Below are positions 1-8,748 of a stretch of DNA of 64,000 nucleotides, in pieces; position 1 is the first letter of the stretch, and each line of letters starts with the position of its first letter. This DNA comes from Cupriavidus nantongensis (GTDB taxonomy: Bacteria; Pseudomonadota; Gammaproteobacteria; Burkholderiales; Burkholderiaceae). Below the pieces are notes generated by a model. The model was not told the origin of the DNA, ran no database searches, and worked only from the letters and a program-made list of their open reading frames with translations. A program made the position numbers and the translations under genes. The DNA lies in NCBI RefSeq assembly GCF_001598055.1, contig NZ_CP014845.1, forward strand, positions 2,046,001-2,110,000, written 5' to 3'.

Positions 1-130
1 GGTCGAATGACCCCGCCGATTCTAGTGCAAAGCGGCGGCGGGGGCGCTCGCGTATGATTGAGGCCGCCGCGCCTTGCCCCCGCTTTCTCCGGAATCCGGC
101 CTCAAATCCCCGCATTGCCCCCTTGCACCG

Positions 131-895
131 ATGCCTGACCATCTGCTGTTGTCCTCCCTGCTGATCTTCGGACTTGGTGGCTTGCTCGGCGCGGTGGGCG
201 GGCTGTTCGGCATCGGCGGCGGGCTGATCGCGATCCCGGCGCTGGGGCTGCTGTTCGGCATGGACCAGCAGCTGGCGCAGGGCACCGCGCTGGTGATGAT
301 CGCGCCCAACGTGCTGATCGGCTTCTGGCAATATCGCAAGCGTGCCGACATTGCGCTGCGCACGGCGGTGGTGCTGGGCTTGTCGGCGGTGCTGGCAACG
401 TGGCTGTCGGCGCGCGCGGCCACCGCGATGGATGCGCAGCTGCTGCGGCGGATCTTCGCGCTGTTCATGATCGGCATGGCGCTGTACTTCCTGTGGCGGC
501 TGCTGCCGGGGCGCGCGGTGACGGCGCCGCAGGCGCGGGTTTCGGCGCGCTGGATCCCGTTGGTGGGCGTGATCGGTGGCTTGTTCTCCGGCTTCTTCAG
601 CGTGGGCGGCGGCGTGGTCGCCGCGCCGGCGCTGGTCGGCCTGTTCGGGCTGCGCCAGGCCGCGGCACAGGGCCTGGCGCTGGCGCTGGTGACGCCCGGC
701 GCGGTGGTGGCGCTGGCCACCTATGCCCATGCCGGACAGGTCGACTGGGCCAGCGGCATTCCGCTGTCGCTGGGCGGCATGCTGACCATCTCGTGGGGCG
801 TGGCGCTGGCGCACCAGATGCCCGAGCGCCGCCTGCGCGCATTGTTTGCGGTGTGCCTGATCGCCACCGCGGTGGTGATGCTGGTGCGCGGCTGA
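131..895 (+). CDS. TauE/SafE family membrane permease
   Basis: Predicted inner-membrane permease of the TauE/SafE (sulfite/organosulfonate exporter) family, about 254 residues. The protein is almost entirely hydrophobic helices and shows the two pseudo-repeats of the family, each with a glycine-rich segment: GGLFGIGGGLIAIPAL near residue 23 and GGLFSGFFSVGGGVVAAPAL near residue 150. An upstream in-frame ATG at 74 would add 19 polar residues ahead of the first membrane helix, so the ATG at 131 is preferred. It converges with the methyltransferase gene on the other strand, only 25 bp away. The substrate cannot be read from sequence; sulfite or another small anion is a family-level guess. Confidence 0.85.
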   Translation: MPDHLLLSSLLIFGLGGLLGAVGGLFGIGGGLIAIPALGLLFGMDQQLAQGTALVMIAPNVLIGFWQYRKRADIALRTAVVLGLSAVLATWLSARAATAMDAQLLRRIFALFMIGMALYFLWRLLPGRAVTAPQARVSARWIPLVGVIGGLFSGFFSVGGGVVAAPALVGLFGLRQAAAQGLALALVTPGAVVALATYAHAGQVDWASGIPLSLGGMLTISWGVALAHQMPERRLRALFAVCLIATAVVMLVRG

Positions 896-920
896 GCCTG
901 CGAATATCGCGCGCGGCGCC

Positions 921-1538
921 CTACTTGCGCAGCACCAGGCAGAAGTTGTTGGCCGGCATCGGCACCGGCTCGTCGCAGCGCAGGCCCTGCGCCGCGCCCA
1001 GCGCGACCACGGCCTCCATGTCGCGCACGCCCCAGTCGGGGTCGGTCGCGCGCAGCTGCGCGTCGAAGGCGGCGTTGCTGGGCGCGGTGTGCGCGCCGCC
1101 GCGGCGGTAAGGGCCGTACAGGAACAGCACGCCGCCAGGCCCCAGCAGCTTGCCGGCACCCGCGAACAGCGCCTCGGCCGCGGCCCACGGGGCGATATGG
1201 ATCATGTTGATGCAGACCACCGCAGCCGCGGCGTCGATGCCCCACGGCTGCTGGCAGACATCCAGCGCCAGCGGTGCACGCACATTGGCCAGGCCCGCAT
1301 GCGCGGTCCAGGCCGCGATCGACGCGCGCGCGGCGGCGTCCGGATCGCTGGGCTGCCAGGTGATGCCGGGCAGCGCCGCGGCGAAGTGCACCGCGTGCTG
1401 GCCGGTGCCGCTGGCGATTTCCAGCACCGTGCCGCTGGCTGGCAGTACCTGGCGCAGCACCGCGAGGATGGGCTCGCGGTTGCGCTCGGTGGCGGGCGCC
1501 ATGCGGCGCGCGTCGGGGTCGTGGGTCGGGCCGGTCAT
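921..1538 (-). CDS. DUF938 SAM-dependent methyltransferase-like protein
   Basis: 205 residues, the usual size for DUF938, a class I SAM-methyltransferase fold of unknown substrate. The SAM-binding motif I is visible as VLEIASGTGQHAVHFA near residue 39, followed by an acidic/Pro segment WQPSDPD, and the family-typical VVCINMIHIAPW and LYGPYRRGG stretches. It is a single gene, convergent with the TauE-like gene. Cytoplasmic; no partner gene suggests its substrate. Confidence 0.85.
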   Translation of the reverse strand: MTGPTHDPDARRMAPATERNREPILAVLRQVLPASGTVLEIASGTGQHAVHFAAALPGITWQPSDPDAAARASIAAWTAHAGLANVRAPLALDVCQQPWGIDAAAAVVCINMIHIAPWAAAEALFAGAGKLLGPGGVLFLYGPYRRGGAHTAPSNAAFDAQLRATDPDWGVRDMEAVVALGAAQGLRCDEPVPMPANNFCLVLRK

Positions 1539-1637
1539 GGTGGCAGGCTCAGCGGGCGTGGGGGAAGCGCCTAGCGTAGCAGAATTGGCGCGCGGACCGC
1601 GCCGCGCGCCTTCCTTCCTAATCGGCCCATCAGCGGA

Positions 1638-3098
1638 TCAACCCGGCGCACACGGGAATGCCTGCGCCACCGACGGCCGCAGCGCCGCCGTGGTCTGGCT
1701 TTCGTCGCCGCTCGCCAGCGTGTTGTCGGTGAACTTGCAGCCGTAGGCCGGGTTGGCCACGGTGGCGGCGTCCAGCACCTCATCGCCGGCCGGCTTCACG
1801 CCGTTCTGTTCCCAGTTGACCATGTCGTCGAAGGCCCGGGCCTGTTCGGCCACGGTGAAGTCGCAATGGCTGACGCCGCGGATGGCGCGCTGCACCAGCC
1901 ATTGCGCGGTGCCGTTGGCATCGGCGCGGCGCTTGTAGATCTGCTCCATGCTGAACGGCACGTACATGTCGCCCAGCGTATGCAGCGTCACCACCGGCAC
2001 GCCGATGCGCGCATTGGCCCTGGGGATCCAGCGCAGGCCGTCGCTGCGCGCGCGGTTGGCCTCGGCGCTGCCGGTCACGCGGAAAATGCCCGCGTTGAAC
2101 GACTGCTCCGCCACCGACTGCGCCGGGTCGTTGTCGAACTGGAAGGTGATGCCGGTGGTGTTGACCACGTTCTGCGTCAGGATGCCGTTGACCGAGCCAT
2201 CCTGGCCGAAGGTGCTCCACACCGCGTCCTGCAGCCCCTGCGCGCCCGGGCCGCCGAAGCCCCAGTCGAACAGCGGCCGCTGCCCGCCGGTCAGGTTGCG
2301 CACGATCGCCTTCAGGGTATCGCCCTGCGCCGTGGTCTGGCCGGGGTAGGTGGTGAACAGCGCCGCGCGCACCGCCGGCGCGATCTGCGCCCAGTTGGCC
2401 GCCGGCCACGCCGTCACCGGATAGCCGGCCAGCTGCTGCGCGGCGGTCTGGTAGGCGCCGAAGTAGTTGAACAGCTCGGTATCGCCGAGCACGCCGCACA
2501 TCGGCACCGCGCCGTGGTAGCGCACCTTGTGGTTGGCGGCCTGGATGTTCTCTTCATCGACCGCCGCGGCCGAGATATGGCCGCCCATCGAATGGCCGAT
2601 GATATAGAGGCGCGACGGCGCCGCCAGCGTGCGCCCGTTCTGCGCGGCAATGCGCGTGAAGGCCAGCGCCAGCGCATTGGTGTCTTCCAGGCCGGCGCGC
2701 ACGTCATAGTAATTCTTGGCATAGCTGGACGCGGCCCAGGCGTAGCCGTTGGCGAGCAGGTGCCGGCGGATGCTGGGAAGCGTCACCGACAAGGCCGCGC
2801 CGGTGCCGGCATAGCCGTGGGCATACATCACCAGCCGGCCGTTCCAGTTCTTCGGCACCTCGATGCGGTAGCCGGCGCCATCCTGCACGCCCCACCAGCG
2901 GTCGGCCTCTGGTGCGCCGGCCAGCGCCGCGAACGGCAGCGTGGCGGCATCCATGGTGAAGGTGCGGTCGTCCTGCGGGCGCTTTTCTTCGGCCTGCGGC
3001 GGCGGGCTCTGCGCCGGCTCATCGTCATCGCCGCCGCAGCCGTACAGCAGCGTGGCGGCGAGGCACAGCATCGCGGCTTTCCCGACAGCTCGTTTCAT
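1638..3098 (-). CDS. Secreted alpha/beta-hydrolase lipoprotein
   Basis: 486 residues with a lipoprotein signal: a hydrophobic stretch ending LLYGCGG, with Cys near residue 21 followed by acidic residues. The nucleophile elbow GHSMGG lies near residue 168, preceded by a YAHGYAGTG segment that resembles an oxyanion-hole strand; a candidate acid/His pair is near HTLGDMYVPF and VSHCDF. The fold is therefore a serine hydrolase exposed at the envelope. Its length and large insertions resemble secreted 3-hydroxybutyrate oligomer hydrolases and other DUF-type hydrolases, but I cannot name the substrate. It is transcribed alone, with 283 bp separating it from phoX. Confidence 0.75.
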   Translation of the reverse strand: MKRAVGKAAMLCLAATLLYGCGGDDDEPAQSPPPQAEEKRPQDDRTFTMDAATLPFAALAGAPEADRWWGVQDGAGYRIEVPKNWNGRLVMYAHGYAGTGAALSVTLPSIRRHLLANGYAWAASSYAKNYYDVRAGLEDTNALALAFTRIAAQNGRTLAAPSRLYIIGHSMGGHISAAAVDEENIQAANHKVRYHGAVPMCGVLGDTELFNYFGAYQTAAQQLAGYPVTAWPAANWAQIAPAVRAALFTTYPGQTTAQGDTLKAIVRNLTGGQRPLFDWGFGGPGAQGLQDAVWSTFGQDGSVNGILTQNVVNTTGITFQFDNDPAQSVAEQSFNAGIFRVTGSAEANRARSDGLRWIPRANARIGVPVVTLHTLGDMYVPFSMEQIYKRRADANGTAQWLVQRAIRGVSHCDFTVAEQARAFDDMVNWEQNGVKPAGDEVLDAATVANPAYGCKFTDNTLASGDESQTTAALRPSVAQAFPCAPG

Positions 3099-3330
3099 GC
3101 CTGGTCTCCTTTGTTATGCGGATCTTGTTGTCCTGGGCGGATGGCGCGCCGCCGGCGAAGTGCCGTGGCGGGCGCCCCAACCACTGTAGGACACGATGAC
3201 GCAAGCCGCATGGAGGCCATCCTCGACGCGCTGGGGCCGTTGCAACGGATGCGGGTTAGCCCCGACTCGCCTGAACCGGAGCCGCGTGTTAGCGGACGAC
3301 GCCCGGATGAGCGATGGCTGCGCCGCAACG

Positions 3331-3357
3331 CAAAACGGCGGGCCGAAGCCCGCCGTT
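3331..3357 (-). terminator. Rho-independent terminator of phoX
   Basis: A perfect 10-bp inverted repeat (AACGGCGGGC and its complement, 4-base loop) lies 25 bp beyond the phoX stop. Read on the minus strand, the hairpin is followed by TTTTG. Confidence 0.75.
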
Positions 3358-3381
3358 GTCATCACTGCACGCGGCCGTGCG

Positions 3382-5376
3382 TCAGGCCTTGGCCAACTTG
3401 ACGCCGGTCGGGTCGCCGGTCAGGTAGCCGACCGCCGCGCCGAAGCGGTCCTTGTAGCTGGCGCGCACCAGCGGATCGAGCTGCGCCTTGACCTTGTCGT
3501 GCAGCGGGGACTCCCAGTCGCCGACATGCTGGAAGTTGCTCATCACGTAGGTCCAGCCGTTGATCTCGTCCACCGCATGCAGGCCGGTGGATTCGGCGCC
3601 GGCCGGGCACGACAGCACGCGGCTGAGCACCTTGGTGTCGACGTTGTACGCCCACAGGAAGTTGTTGACGTGGGTGTTGCTGTCCTCGCCGACGAACAGC
3701 GTGCGCAGCTTTTCCGAGAACTTCAGGTTGTCCGGCGTGGCCACCTTGTCGGGGTTGGCAAAGTTGCCCAGCGCATCCTGCTGCTTCATCTTGCCGCCGC
3801 CCAGGTCTTCGCTGATCAGCGCCGGCACCGCGGCCATATCGACCGGCACCCATTCGCTCGCCATCGCCGTGCCGCTCTTGTCAGCCTGGCCGCCCTTCAG
3901 GTTCAGTTCATAGACCGCGCCGGAGTACGGGCCTTCCACCTGGATATCGCCGGCATTGGCAGCATTGCCCGCCAGCATGCTCGATTCGATGCGCGACATC
4001 GCCGAATAGGCCTTCTTGTCCTGGATGTTGACGGTGGTGCCTTCCATCTTGGTAAAGCCCAGGCTGCCGCCGACCAGCGCGGCATAGCGGTGCGTTTCCA
4101 GGAACGCCGCGGCCTTTTCCATGCCCGGCACCAGCTTCACCCAGTTGGGCTTGCCATTGTAGAGGATGCGGGTGTAGCTGGCGTCGGCCGGGTCGGCGGT
4201 CTTGACGTCCATGATGTCGGCCAGCCGGATGCCGCCGTCGACCAGCGCGCGGATCTCGGCGCTGGTGGCGTGGCCCAGGCGGATCCACGACAGCGTGGCG
4301 CTGCCCGGGCCGGTGCCCGAGGTCTGGTGCCACTTGGCCACGTACAGCGTGCCGGCGGACAGGTCGCGCGGCTGGTCGGCGATAAACAGGAACAGGCCGC
4401 CGTTGGTGGCATCGTCGCCCATCAGCACGGTGCGCTCGTCCGGCATGACCTGCACCAGCTCGTGCGAGATGCGGCCCAGGCAATAGTGCTTCTTGATGGT
4501 GCCGGTGCCGTCCGGGTGCACCGTGACTTCCGGCAGGTGGCCGTAGTTGTAGGCGTTGGCGCGGGCCGGGTCGCCGTACAGGTTGCGGCTGTAGCCCTGC
4601 AGCTGCGTGACCGCGTTGGCATCCATCAGGTCGGTCTCGTATTCCTCGCTCGACAGGTGCGTGTTCCACGGCGACAGGCTGGCACCGCAGGTGATCCACA
4701 GACCGTTGACGCCCGAGGTGTCGACGTTGTGGTACCTGACCGGGGTCAGCTTGCCGGTGGCCGGGTCCTGGTCCAGCGTCAGCACCGCGATCGGCGACGG
4801 CAGCAGCCCGTACATGCTGGCATTGCCCTGATTGCGCGTGGTGTATTCGAACTGCACCACCGCGAACACGGTGTTGCCCTTGACGCCCGGCACGGTCGGG
4901 TTGGCCAGCGTCAGCAGCGAGCTGCCGTCCGGTGCATCGGAGAAGAACTGGCGTTCCTTGCCGGCGACCGAGGTATCGATGATCGGCTGGTTGTTGATGT
5001 CGTAGTAGCCGCCCGCCACGACGGTGCCGCCCTTGCCATCGGGCAGCGTGTCGCCGGTGACGAAGAAGGGCTGGTAGGCCAGCTTGTAGGTCTGGCTGCT
5101 GCCGTCGCTGAAGGAGACCTTGAGGCTGGAGCCGACCGTGGTGGTCGCCATGGCCTCGGGCGTGGCCAGCGTCGGCGCGCTCATCGGCACGAACTCTGCG
5201 CTGGTGAAGGTGGCGGCCGGGCCGGGGGCGGGCGCCGGGGCCGGCGCCGGCGCGGCGTCATCGCCGCCGCCGCAGCCTGCCAGCAGGCTGGTGGAGGCAA
5301 AACCGAGCGGCAGCATGGGCGCGCCGGCCAATAGCTTCAGGGCCTTGCGACGGCCAGCATTGGGTTGTTCAAGCAT
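3382..5376 (-). CDS. phoX: PhoX-family alkaline phosphatase (DUF839)
   Basis: 664 residues from the chosen ATG. The N-terminus carries a twin-Arg-like RRKALKLLAG followed by a hydrophobic segment and a lipobox-like LLAGCGGG, as expected for a Tat-exported, possibly lipid-anchored PhoX. PhoX-type phosphatases are Ca/Fe-dependent phosphomonoesterases that release phosphate from organic phosphoesters in the periplasm. Family features seen are GLWITCGASLSPWNTHLSSEE in the middle and FVGEDSNTHVNNFLW near the C-terminus. The reading frame is open upstream to 5652, but that extension is polar, low quality and would hide the signal peptide. A Pho box lies upstream and a terminator downstream, so it is a single-gene unit. 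Confidence 0.88.
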   Translation of the reverse strand: MLEQPNAGRRKALKLLAGAPMLPLGFASTSLLAGCGGGDDAAPAPAPAPAPGPAATFTSAEFVPMSAPTLATPEAMATTTVGSSLKVSFSDGSSQTYKLAYQPFFVTGDTLPDGKGGTVVAGGYYDINNQPIIDTSVAGKERQFFSDAPDGSSLLTLANPTVPGVKGNTVFAVVQFEYTTRNQGNASMYGLLPSPIAVLTLDQDPATGKLTPVRYHNVDTSGVNGLWITCGASLSPWNTHLSSEEYETDLMDANAVTQLQGYSRNLYGDPARANAYNYGHLPEVTVHPDGTGTIKKHYCLGRISHELVQVMPDERTVLMGDDATNGGLFLFIADQPRDLSAGTLYVAKWHQTSGTGPGSATLSWIRLGHATSAEIRALVDGGIRLADIMDVKTADPADASYTRILYNGKPNWVKLVPGMEKAAAFLETHRYAALVGGSLGFTKMEGTTVNIQDKKAYSAMSRIESSMLAGNAANAGDIQVEGPYSGAVYELNLKGGQADKSGTAMASEWVPVDMAAVPALISEDLGGGKMKQQDALGNFANPDKVATPDNLKFSEKLRTLFVGEDSNTHVNNFLWAYNVDTKVLSRVLSCPAGAESTGLHAVDEINGWTYVMSNFQHVGDWESPLHDKVKAQLDPLVRASYKDRFGAAVGYLTGDPTGVKLAKA

Positions 5377-5511
5377 GTTTTCGATCCGGGGAAAGGAAAG
5401 GGATGGTTCACTGCATGTTTGCGCCAGTCCCGGGGGCGGAACCAGGCACCTGTTGCACAGGCGGCGGCGGGCGTCATCGCGCACGTCCGGGGCGGATCGT
5501 AGGCCCCGTTT

Positions 5512-5529
5512 ATGACACCAGGTTGACGA
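5512..5529 (-). promoter_or_regulatory. Candidate Pho box upstream of phoX
   Basis: On the minus strand, two 7-bp half sites, TCGTCAA and GTGTCAT, are separated by 4 bp, giving the 11-bp period of PhoB direct repeats (consensus CTGTCAT). The second half site matches 6 of 7 bases and the first is weaker. The site is about 136 bp upstream of the phoX start. Confidence 0.45.
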
Positions 5530-5638
5530 TGCAACACAAAGCGTTGCGGGCTTCGGGTCAGCCGGGTCCGCTGCGGTACACTGCCGCCTTGCATCCGCGG
5601 CCCGGCCGGCGCGGATTTCCGTACCCGTTCCGCGCCGC

Positions 5639-6262
5639 TTGCCCTTGCCCACCTACACGCTAGCCACCCCCGTCCACGCCGAGATCGAGATCCGCAAGAG
5701 CCGCTTCCTGGCGCTGGCGCTGCCGGTTGCCGACCGCGACGCCGCCATGGCCGCGCTGCAGGCGCTGCGCGCCGAGCATCCCACCGCCACCCACGTGTGC
5801 TGGGCGCTGCTGGCCGGCGGCGCCTCGGGCATGTCCGACGACGGCGAACCCTCGGGCACTGCGGGGCGGCCGATCCTGGAGGTACTGCGCCACCACGACC
5901 TCGACGGCGTGCTGGCGGCGGTGGTGCGCTACTACGGTGGCGTCAAGCTGGGGGCCGGCGGGTTGGTGCGCGCTTACACCGATGCCATCGCCGCGGCCCT
6001 GAAATGCGCCGAACGGGTCGAGCGCATCGCCTACGGCACGCTGGCCGTCGCGGTCGACTATGCCGACGAGCCGCGCGTGCGCCGCTGGCTGGACTACGAG
6101 GCCCCCGCTGGCTGCACGCTGGCCGAGACCGGCTACGGCGCGCTTGCCACGCTGGTGCTGCGCATGCCCGCGACCCAGCTCGACGCCGCGCGCGACGCCC
6201 TGCGCGACGCCACCCACGGCCGCGCGCAGTTTCCGCAGGCGCAGGACGACAGCCATGGCTGA
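5639..6262 (+). CDS. YigZ/IMPACT family protein
   Basis: 207 residues of the YigZ/IMPACT (UPF0029) family, cytoplasmic proteins linked to translation control; the bacterial function is not settled. Diagnostic motifs are EIRKSRFLA near residue 17, the DDGEPSGTAGRPIL motif near residue 68, and VVRYYGGVKLGAGGLVRAYTDA near residue 93. No ATG exists before the conserved region, so the start is the TTG at 5639; RNA or peptide data would be needed to be certain. The gene overlaps the downstream ferredoxin by 8 bp, so the two are probably co-translated. Confidence 0.88.
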   Translation: MPLPTYTLATPVHAEIEIRKSRFLALALPVADRDAAMAALQALRAEHPTATHVCWALLAGGASGMSDDGEPSGTAGRPILEVLRHHDLDGVLAAVVRYYGGVKLGAGGLVRAYTDAIAAALKCAERVERIAYGTLAVAVDYADEPRVRRWLDYEAPAGCTLAETGYGALATLVLRMPATQLDAARDALRDATHGRAQFPQAQDDSHG

Positions 6263-6563
6263 CATCGAGCCTTCGGACCAAAGCGCCGAATTCACCGCAC
6301 AAGTGCTGCCGGGCCATGCGCGCTTCACCGCGCCGACGGCGCTGAGCCTGCTGGAGGCGGCCTTGCTCGAAGGCGTGGCGCTGCCCAATTCATGCCGCAA
6401 CGGCACCTGCCGCGCCTGCGCCAGCCGGCTGCACGCGGGGACGATCCGTTACCGGATCGAATGGCCTGGGCTGAGTCCGGACGAGAAGGACGAGGGGCTG
6501 ATATTGCCGTGCGTGGCTTGTCCGGAGAGTGATGTGGTGTTTGAGCCGGTCAGTCTCGGCTAG
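6255..6563 (+). CDS. Plant-type 2Fe-2S ferredoxin
   Basis: 102 residues. The cluster-binding loop SCRNGTCRAC (C-X4-C-X2-C) is near residue 45, and the fourth cysteine is in ILPCVACPESD, so a [2Fe-2S] cluster is expected. It would be a small cytoplasmic electron carrier. Its start overlaps the end of the YigZ gene, and it converges with vapC. No redox partner is adjacent, so the partner is unknown. Confidence 0.85.
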   Translation: MADIEPSDQSAEFTAQVLPGHARFTAPTALSLLEAALLEGVALPNSCRNGTCRACASRLHAGTIRYRIEWPGLSPDEKDEGLILPCVACPESDVVFEPVSLG

Positions 6564-6569
6564 CTGCGA

Positions 6570-6956
6570 TCAGACCAGCCGAATGGGCCCGGGGTATTGG
6601 CCAACAAGCGGGTCCGAGGTCAGCAGCGTCAGGCCTTCCACGGTTGCCTGGGCGACAAGCAGCCGGTCAAACGGGTCCTTGTGAATCGGCGGAAGGCAAT
6701 CAATCGCCACCGCATGATCACTGCGGATCGGCAGCTCACTGTAGCCGTTATCAAGCAAGCCTCTGCGAAAAACCCGGGCGTTGATCTGGAAGTCCGCACG
6801 GCCAAGCCCTTGCTTGATGGCGATCTCCCACAGGCTGGCGGCGCTGAAAATCAGCACTGTGTCGTCGGCATTCAATAGCGCCTGCGCGTCTGGCGAGATG
6901 CGCTCAGGCGTCAGTGCCATCCACAGCAGCAGGTGCGTATCCAGCAGGAGTTTCAT
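6570..6956 (-). CDS. vapC: PIN-domain toxin, VapC-like
   Basis: 128 residues of the type II toxin PIN family. The acidic active site is visible: the first Asp in LLLDTHLLLW, Glu in SLWEIAIK, Asp in HKDPFDRLL, and a fourth acid in LTSDPLVGQY. PIN toxins are Mg-dependent ribonucleases that block translation. The start overlaps the antitoxin stop by 4 bp, the usual coupling in such modules. A palindromic operator sits upstream of the antitoxin. Confidence 0.9.
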   Translation of the reverse strand: MKLLLDTHLLLWMALTPERISPDAQALLNADDTVLIFSAASLWEIAIKQGLGRADFQINARVFRRGLLDNGYSELPIRSDHAVAIDCLPPIHKDPFDRLLVAQATVEGLTLLTSDPLVGQYPGPIRLV

Positions 6957-7198
6957 GACTCGCCGCCAAACATGGCTTCAATCTCGCGCTGGCCCATGCG
7001 ATCGAAATCATCGGGCACCTGCCCCTGTCCGGCCATGAATCCCAACCGCTTGACCTGCGCTTTCTCCGGCACATGCAGCGCCACGACTTTTACAAGGGGC
7101 TTGCCTGCCTTGGCGATCACAAAAGGCTCGCCGTTGGCCGCCTGGTCGACCAGCCGCGAGAGATGGGTTTTGGCCTCGTGGATGTTGATGGTTTGCAT
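6953..7198 (-). CDS. vapB: Phd/YefM-type antitoxin of the PIN toxin
   Basis: 81 residues; the ATG at 7198 opens MQTINIHEAKTHLSRLVDQ, the classic N-terminal DNA-binding start of Phd/YefM-type antitoxins, while the C-terminal third (LGFMAGQGQVPDDFD) is the toxin-wrapping tail seen with PIN partners. The frame is open far upstream, but that is a shadow of the esterase gene. It precedes and overlaps vapC, and a perfect palindrome lies 11 bp upstream of its start, consistent with autorepression. Confidence 0.9.
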   Translation of the reverse strand: MQTINIHEAKTHLSRLVDQAANGEPFVIAKAGKPLVKVVALHVPEKAQVKRLGFMAGQGQVPDDFDRMGQREIEAMFGGES

Positions 7199-7208
7199 GA
7201 CGCGCCTC

Positions 7209-7234
7209 ACTAAACTAAGTCCACTTAGTTTAGT
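7209..7234. promoter_or_regulatory. Palindromic operator of the vapBC module
   Basis: A perfect 12-bp inverted repeat, arm ACTAAACTAAGT, with a 2-bp spacer. It is AT-rich in a GC-rich neighbourhood and sits immediately upstream of the antitoxin ATG. It is the expected position and form for antitoxin binding. Confidence 0.8.
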
Positions 7235-7266
7235 CCATTCATCCTCCTGCGGCAATCGCCGTTCCT

Positions 7267-8364
7267 CTAAACCCCAACCGCCAGAAAAAACCGCAACGCC
7301 AGCTTCAACCCATCCGGCCCCGCCGGGTCCGAGAACGCGTGCCCGCCGGCGCCGCCGCTCCACGCGTGGCCCAGGCCTTCCACGCGCACCAGCCGCAGGT
7401 AGGGCGAGCTGCCCTCGTACCAGTCGAACACATCGATGGCGTGGCGCATGCCGCGCTGGATGCGCCGGGACGGCACGCCGGCCAGCGGCGGGGTGCCTTC
7501 GGGCTGCAGGTGCAGCCACATGCCGGCGGCGGCGGTGGCGTTGCTGAAATCGACCATGTGGTCGGCATCGCCGTGCAGCAGCAGCAACGGCGGCGGGCGG
7601 CGTCCCGCCAGGCCGAAGCGCAGCGCCTGCATGGTCTTGGCGTCGGGCCCGCGCTGCCCGCGCATGGCGCGCGCGGCCTGCGCGGCATTGCTGGCGCTCC
7701 ACGGCACGGCGCCGGAGTGCGAGCCCACCGCGGCGAAGCGCGACGGATAGCGCAGCCCCAGCATCAGCGCCATCGCGCCGCCGGCAGACAGGCCCAATAC
7801 GCTGATGCGGTCCGCCGCCACCGGATGGCGGCGGCAGGCCTGGTCGATCAGCGTCATCAGCAGCCCGGCTTCCACGGCGCCCTGCGCGGCGGGCCGGAAC
7901 CAGTTCCAGCAACGCTGCGCATTGGCCTGCGAACTCTGCTCGGGCAGCAACACCACCCAGCCGGATTCGCGCGCCACCGCAGCGGCGCGCGTGACCGCGG
8001 CAAAGCTGGCGGCGTCCTGGCCGCAGCCGTGCAGCAGCACCAGCATCGGCGCGCGCCGCGACGCGGTGGCGCCGGCCGGCACGAACACGCGGTAGCGGCG
8101 CGGTGCCAGCGGCGCGCCCCAGCTGCCCTCTTCCCAGCGTCCGCTGCCACGGCTCTGCGGCGCCGGCACCGGCGACACCACGCCGGACAAGGCGCGCTGC
8201 GTCGCGGCCGTGACTGCAGCGGATTGCTTCACCGCGTTGCGCACGATGGCCTCGGTCATCGGCTTGGTCAGGTTCTTGTTGACGGCGCGCTGCATCTGGC
8301 GCGCATGGCGGGACGCGGTCTTGTTCAGCGTGGACCAGAGTTTCGCGCCGGGTGAGCGGGGCAT
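7267..8364 (-). CDS. PHB depolymerase-family esterase
   Basis: 365 residues from the ATG at 8364. It has the PHB-depolymerase catalytic-domain pattern: oxyanion-hole LHGCGQDAASF near residue 120, lipase box GLSAGGAMAL near residue 200, an Asp in HGDADHMVDF and the His in GLGHAWSGG. There is no signal peptide, and the N-terminal 90 residues are Arg/Lys-rich. Size and lack of export signal resemble the intracellular PhaZd-type depolymerases of Cupriavidus, which act on PHB granules; a feruloyl-esterase-like role is possible because that family shares the fold. Transcribed alone. Confidence 0.78.
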   Translation of the reverse strand: MPRSPGAKLWSTLNKTASRHARQMQRAVNKNLTKPMTEAIVRNAVKQSAAVTAATQRALSGVVSPVPAPQSRGSGRWEEGSWGAPLAPRRYRVFVPAGATASRRAPMLVLLHGCGQDAASFAAVTRAAAVARESGWVVLLPEQSSQANAQRCWNWFRPAAQGAVEAGLLMTLIDQACRRHPVAADRISVLGLSAGGAMALMLGLRYPSRFAAVGSHSGAVPWSASNAAQAARAMRGQRGPDAKTMQALRFGLAGRRPPPLLLLHGDADHMVDFSNATAAAGMWLHLQPEGTPPLAGVPSRRIQRGMRHAIDVFDWYEGSSPYLRLVRVEGLGHAWSGGAGGHAFSDPAGPDGLKLALRFFLAVGV

Positions 8365-8496
8365 GCGGCTTCCTGTGCAAGGGATCACCGCCACATGATA
8401 TGCGCTGCGGCCGTCGCAACTTGCATGCAACGCGCGCCGGATGTCTGCCTACAATGCAAGGACCGTGTCGCGCCCAGACACGAACCGGAGGCAAGC

Positions 8497-8694
8497 ATGA
8501 GCGATGTGAGCGAGTTCAGGCCCCTGGATCCGGGCCGCATCAACCTGATGGATCCGCTCGAAGTGCAGTACTGGTGCAGGGAGCTCGGCTGCAGCACCAG
8601 CGAACTGGAAAACGCCGTCGACCACGCCGGCGATCATATCTCGGCGGTGCGCGCGCAGCTCGAACAGCAGCACGCGGGCGCCCGCTCCGGCTGA
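8497..8694 (+). CDS. DUF3606 small protein
   Basis: 65 residues preceded by a good ribosome site (GGAGG 6 bp before the ATG). The DUF3606 pattern is clear: DPGRINLMDPLEVQYWCREL then a short helical segment ENAVDHAGDHISAVRAQLEQ. Function unknown; members are small acidic soluble proteins common in Burkholderiales. Confidence 0.8.
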   Translation: MSDVSEFRPLDPGRINLMDPLEVQYWCRELGCSTSELENAVDHAGDHISAVRAQLEQQHAGARSG

Positions 8695-8748
8695 CATCCC
8701 CACCCCGGCGGGGATGCCAGCACGCAACGTCTTGCGCGGCCTGGCGTC

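Noticed and set aside
3196..5334. A 712-codon open frame on the plus strand
   Set aside because: It is the complement of phoX; its composition is Arg/His/Val-rich and it has no domain. Similar long antisense frames at 8824-11307 and 15408-18575 are also shadows caused by high GC in the third codon position.
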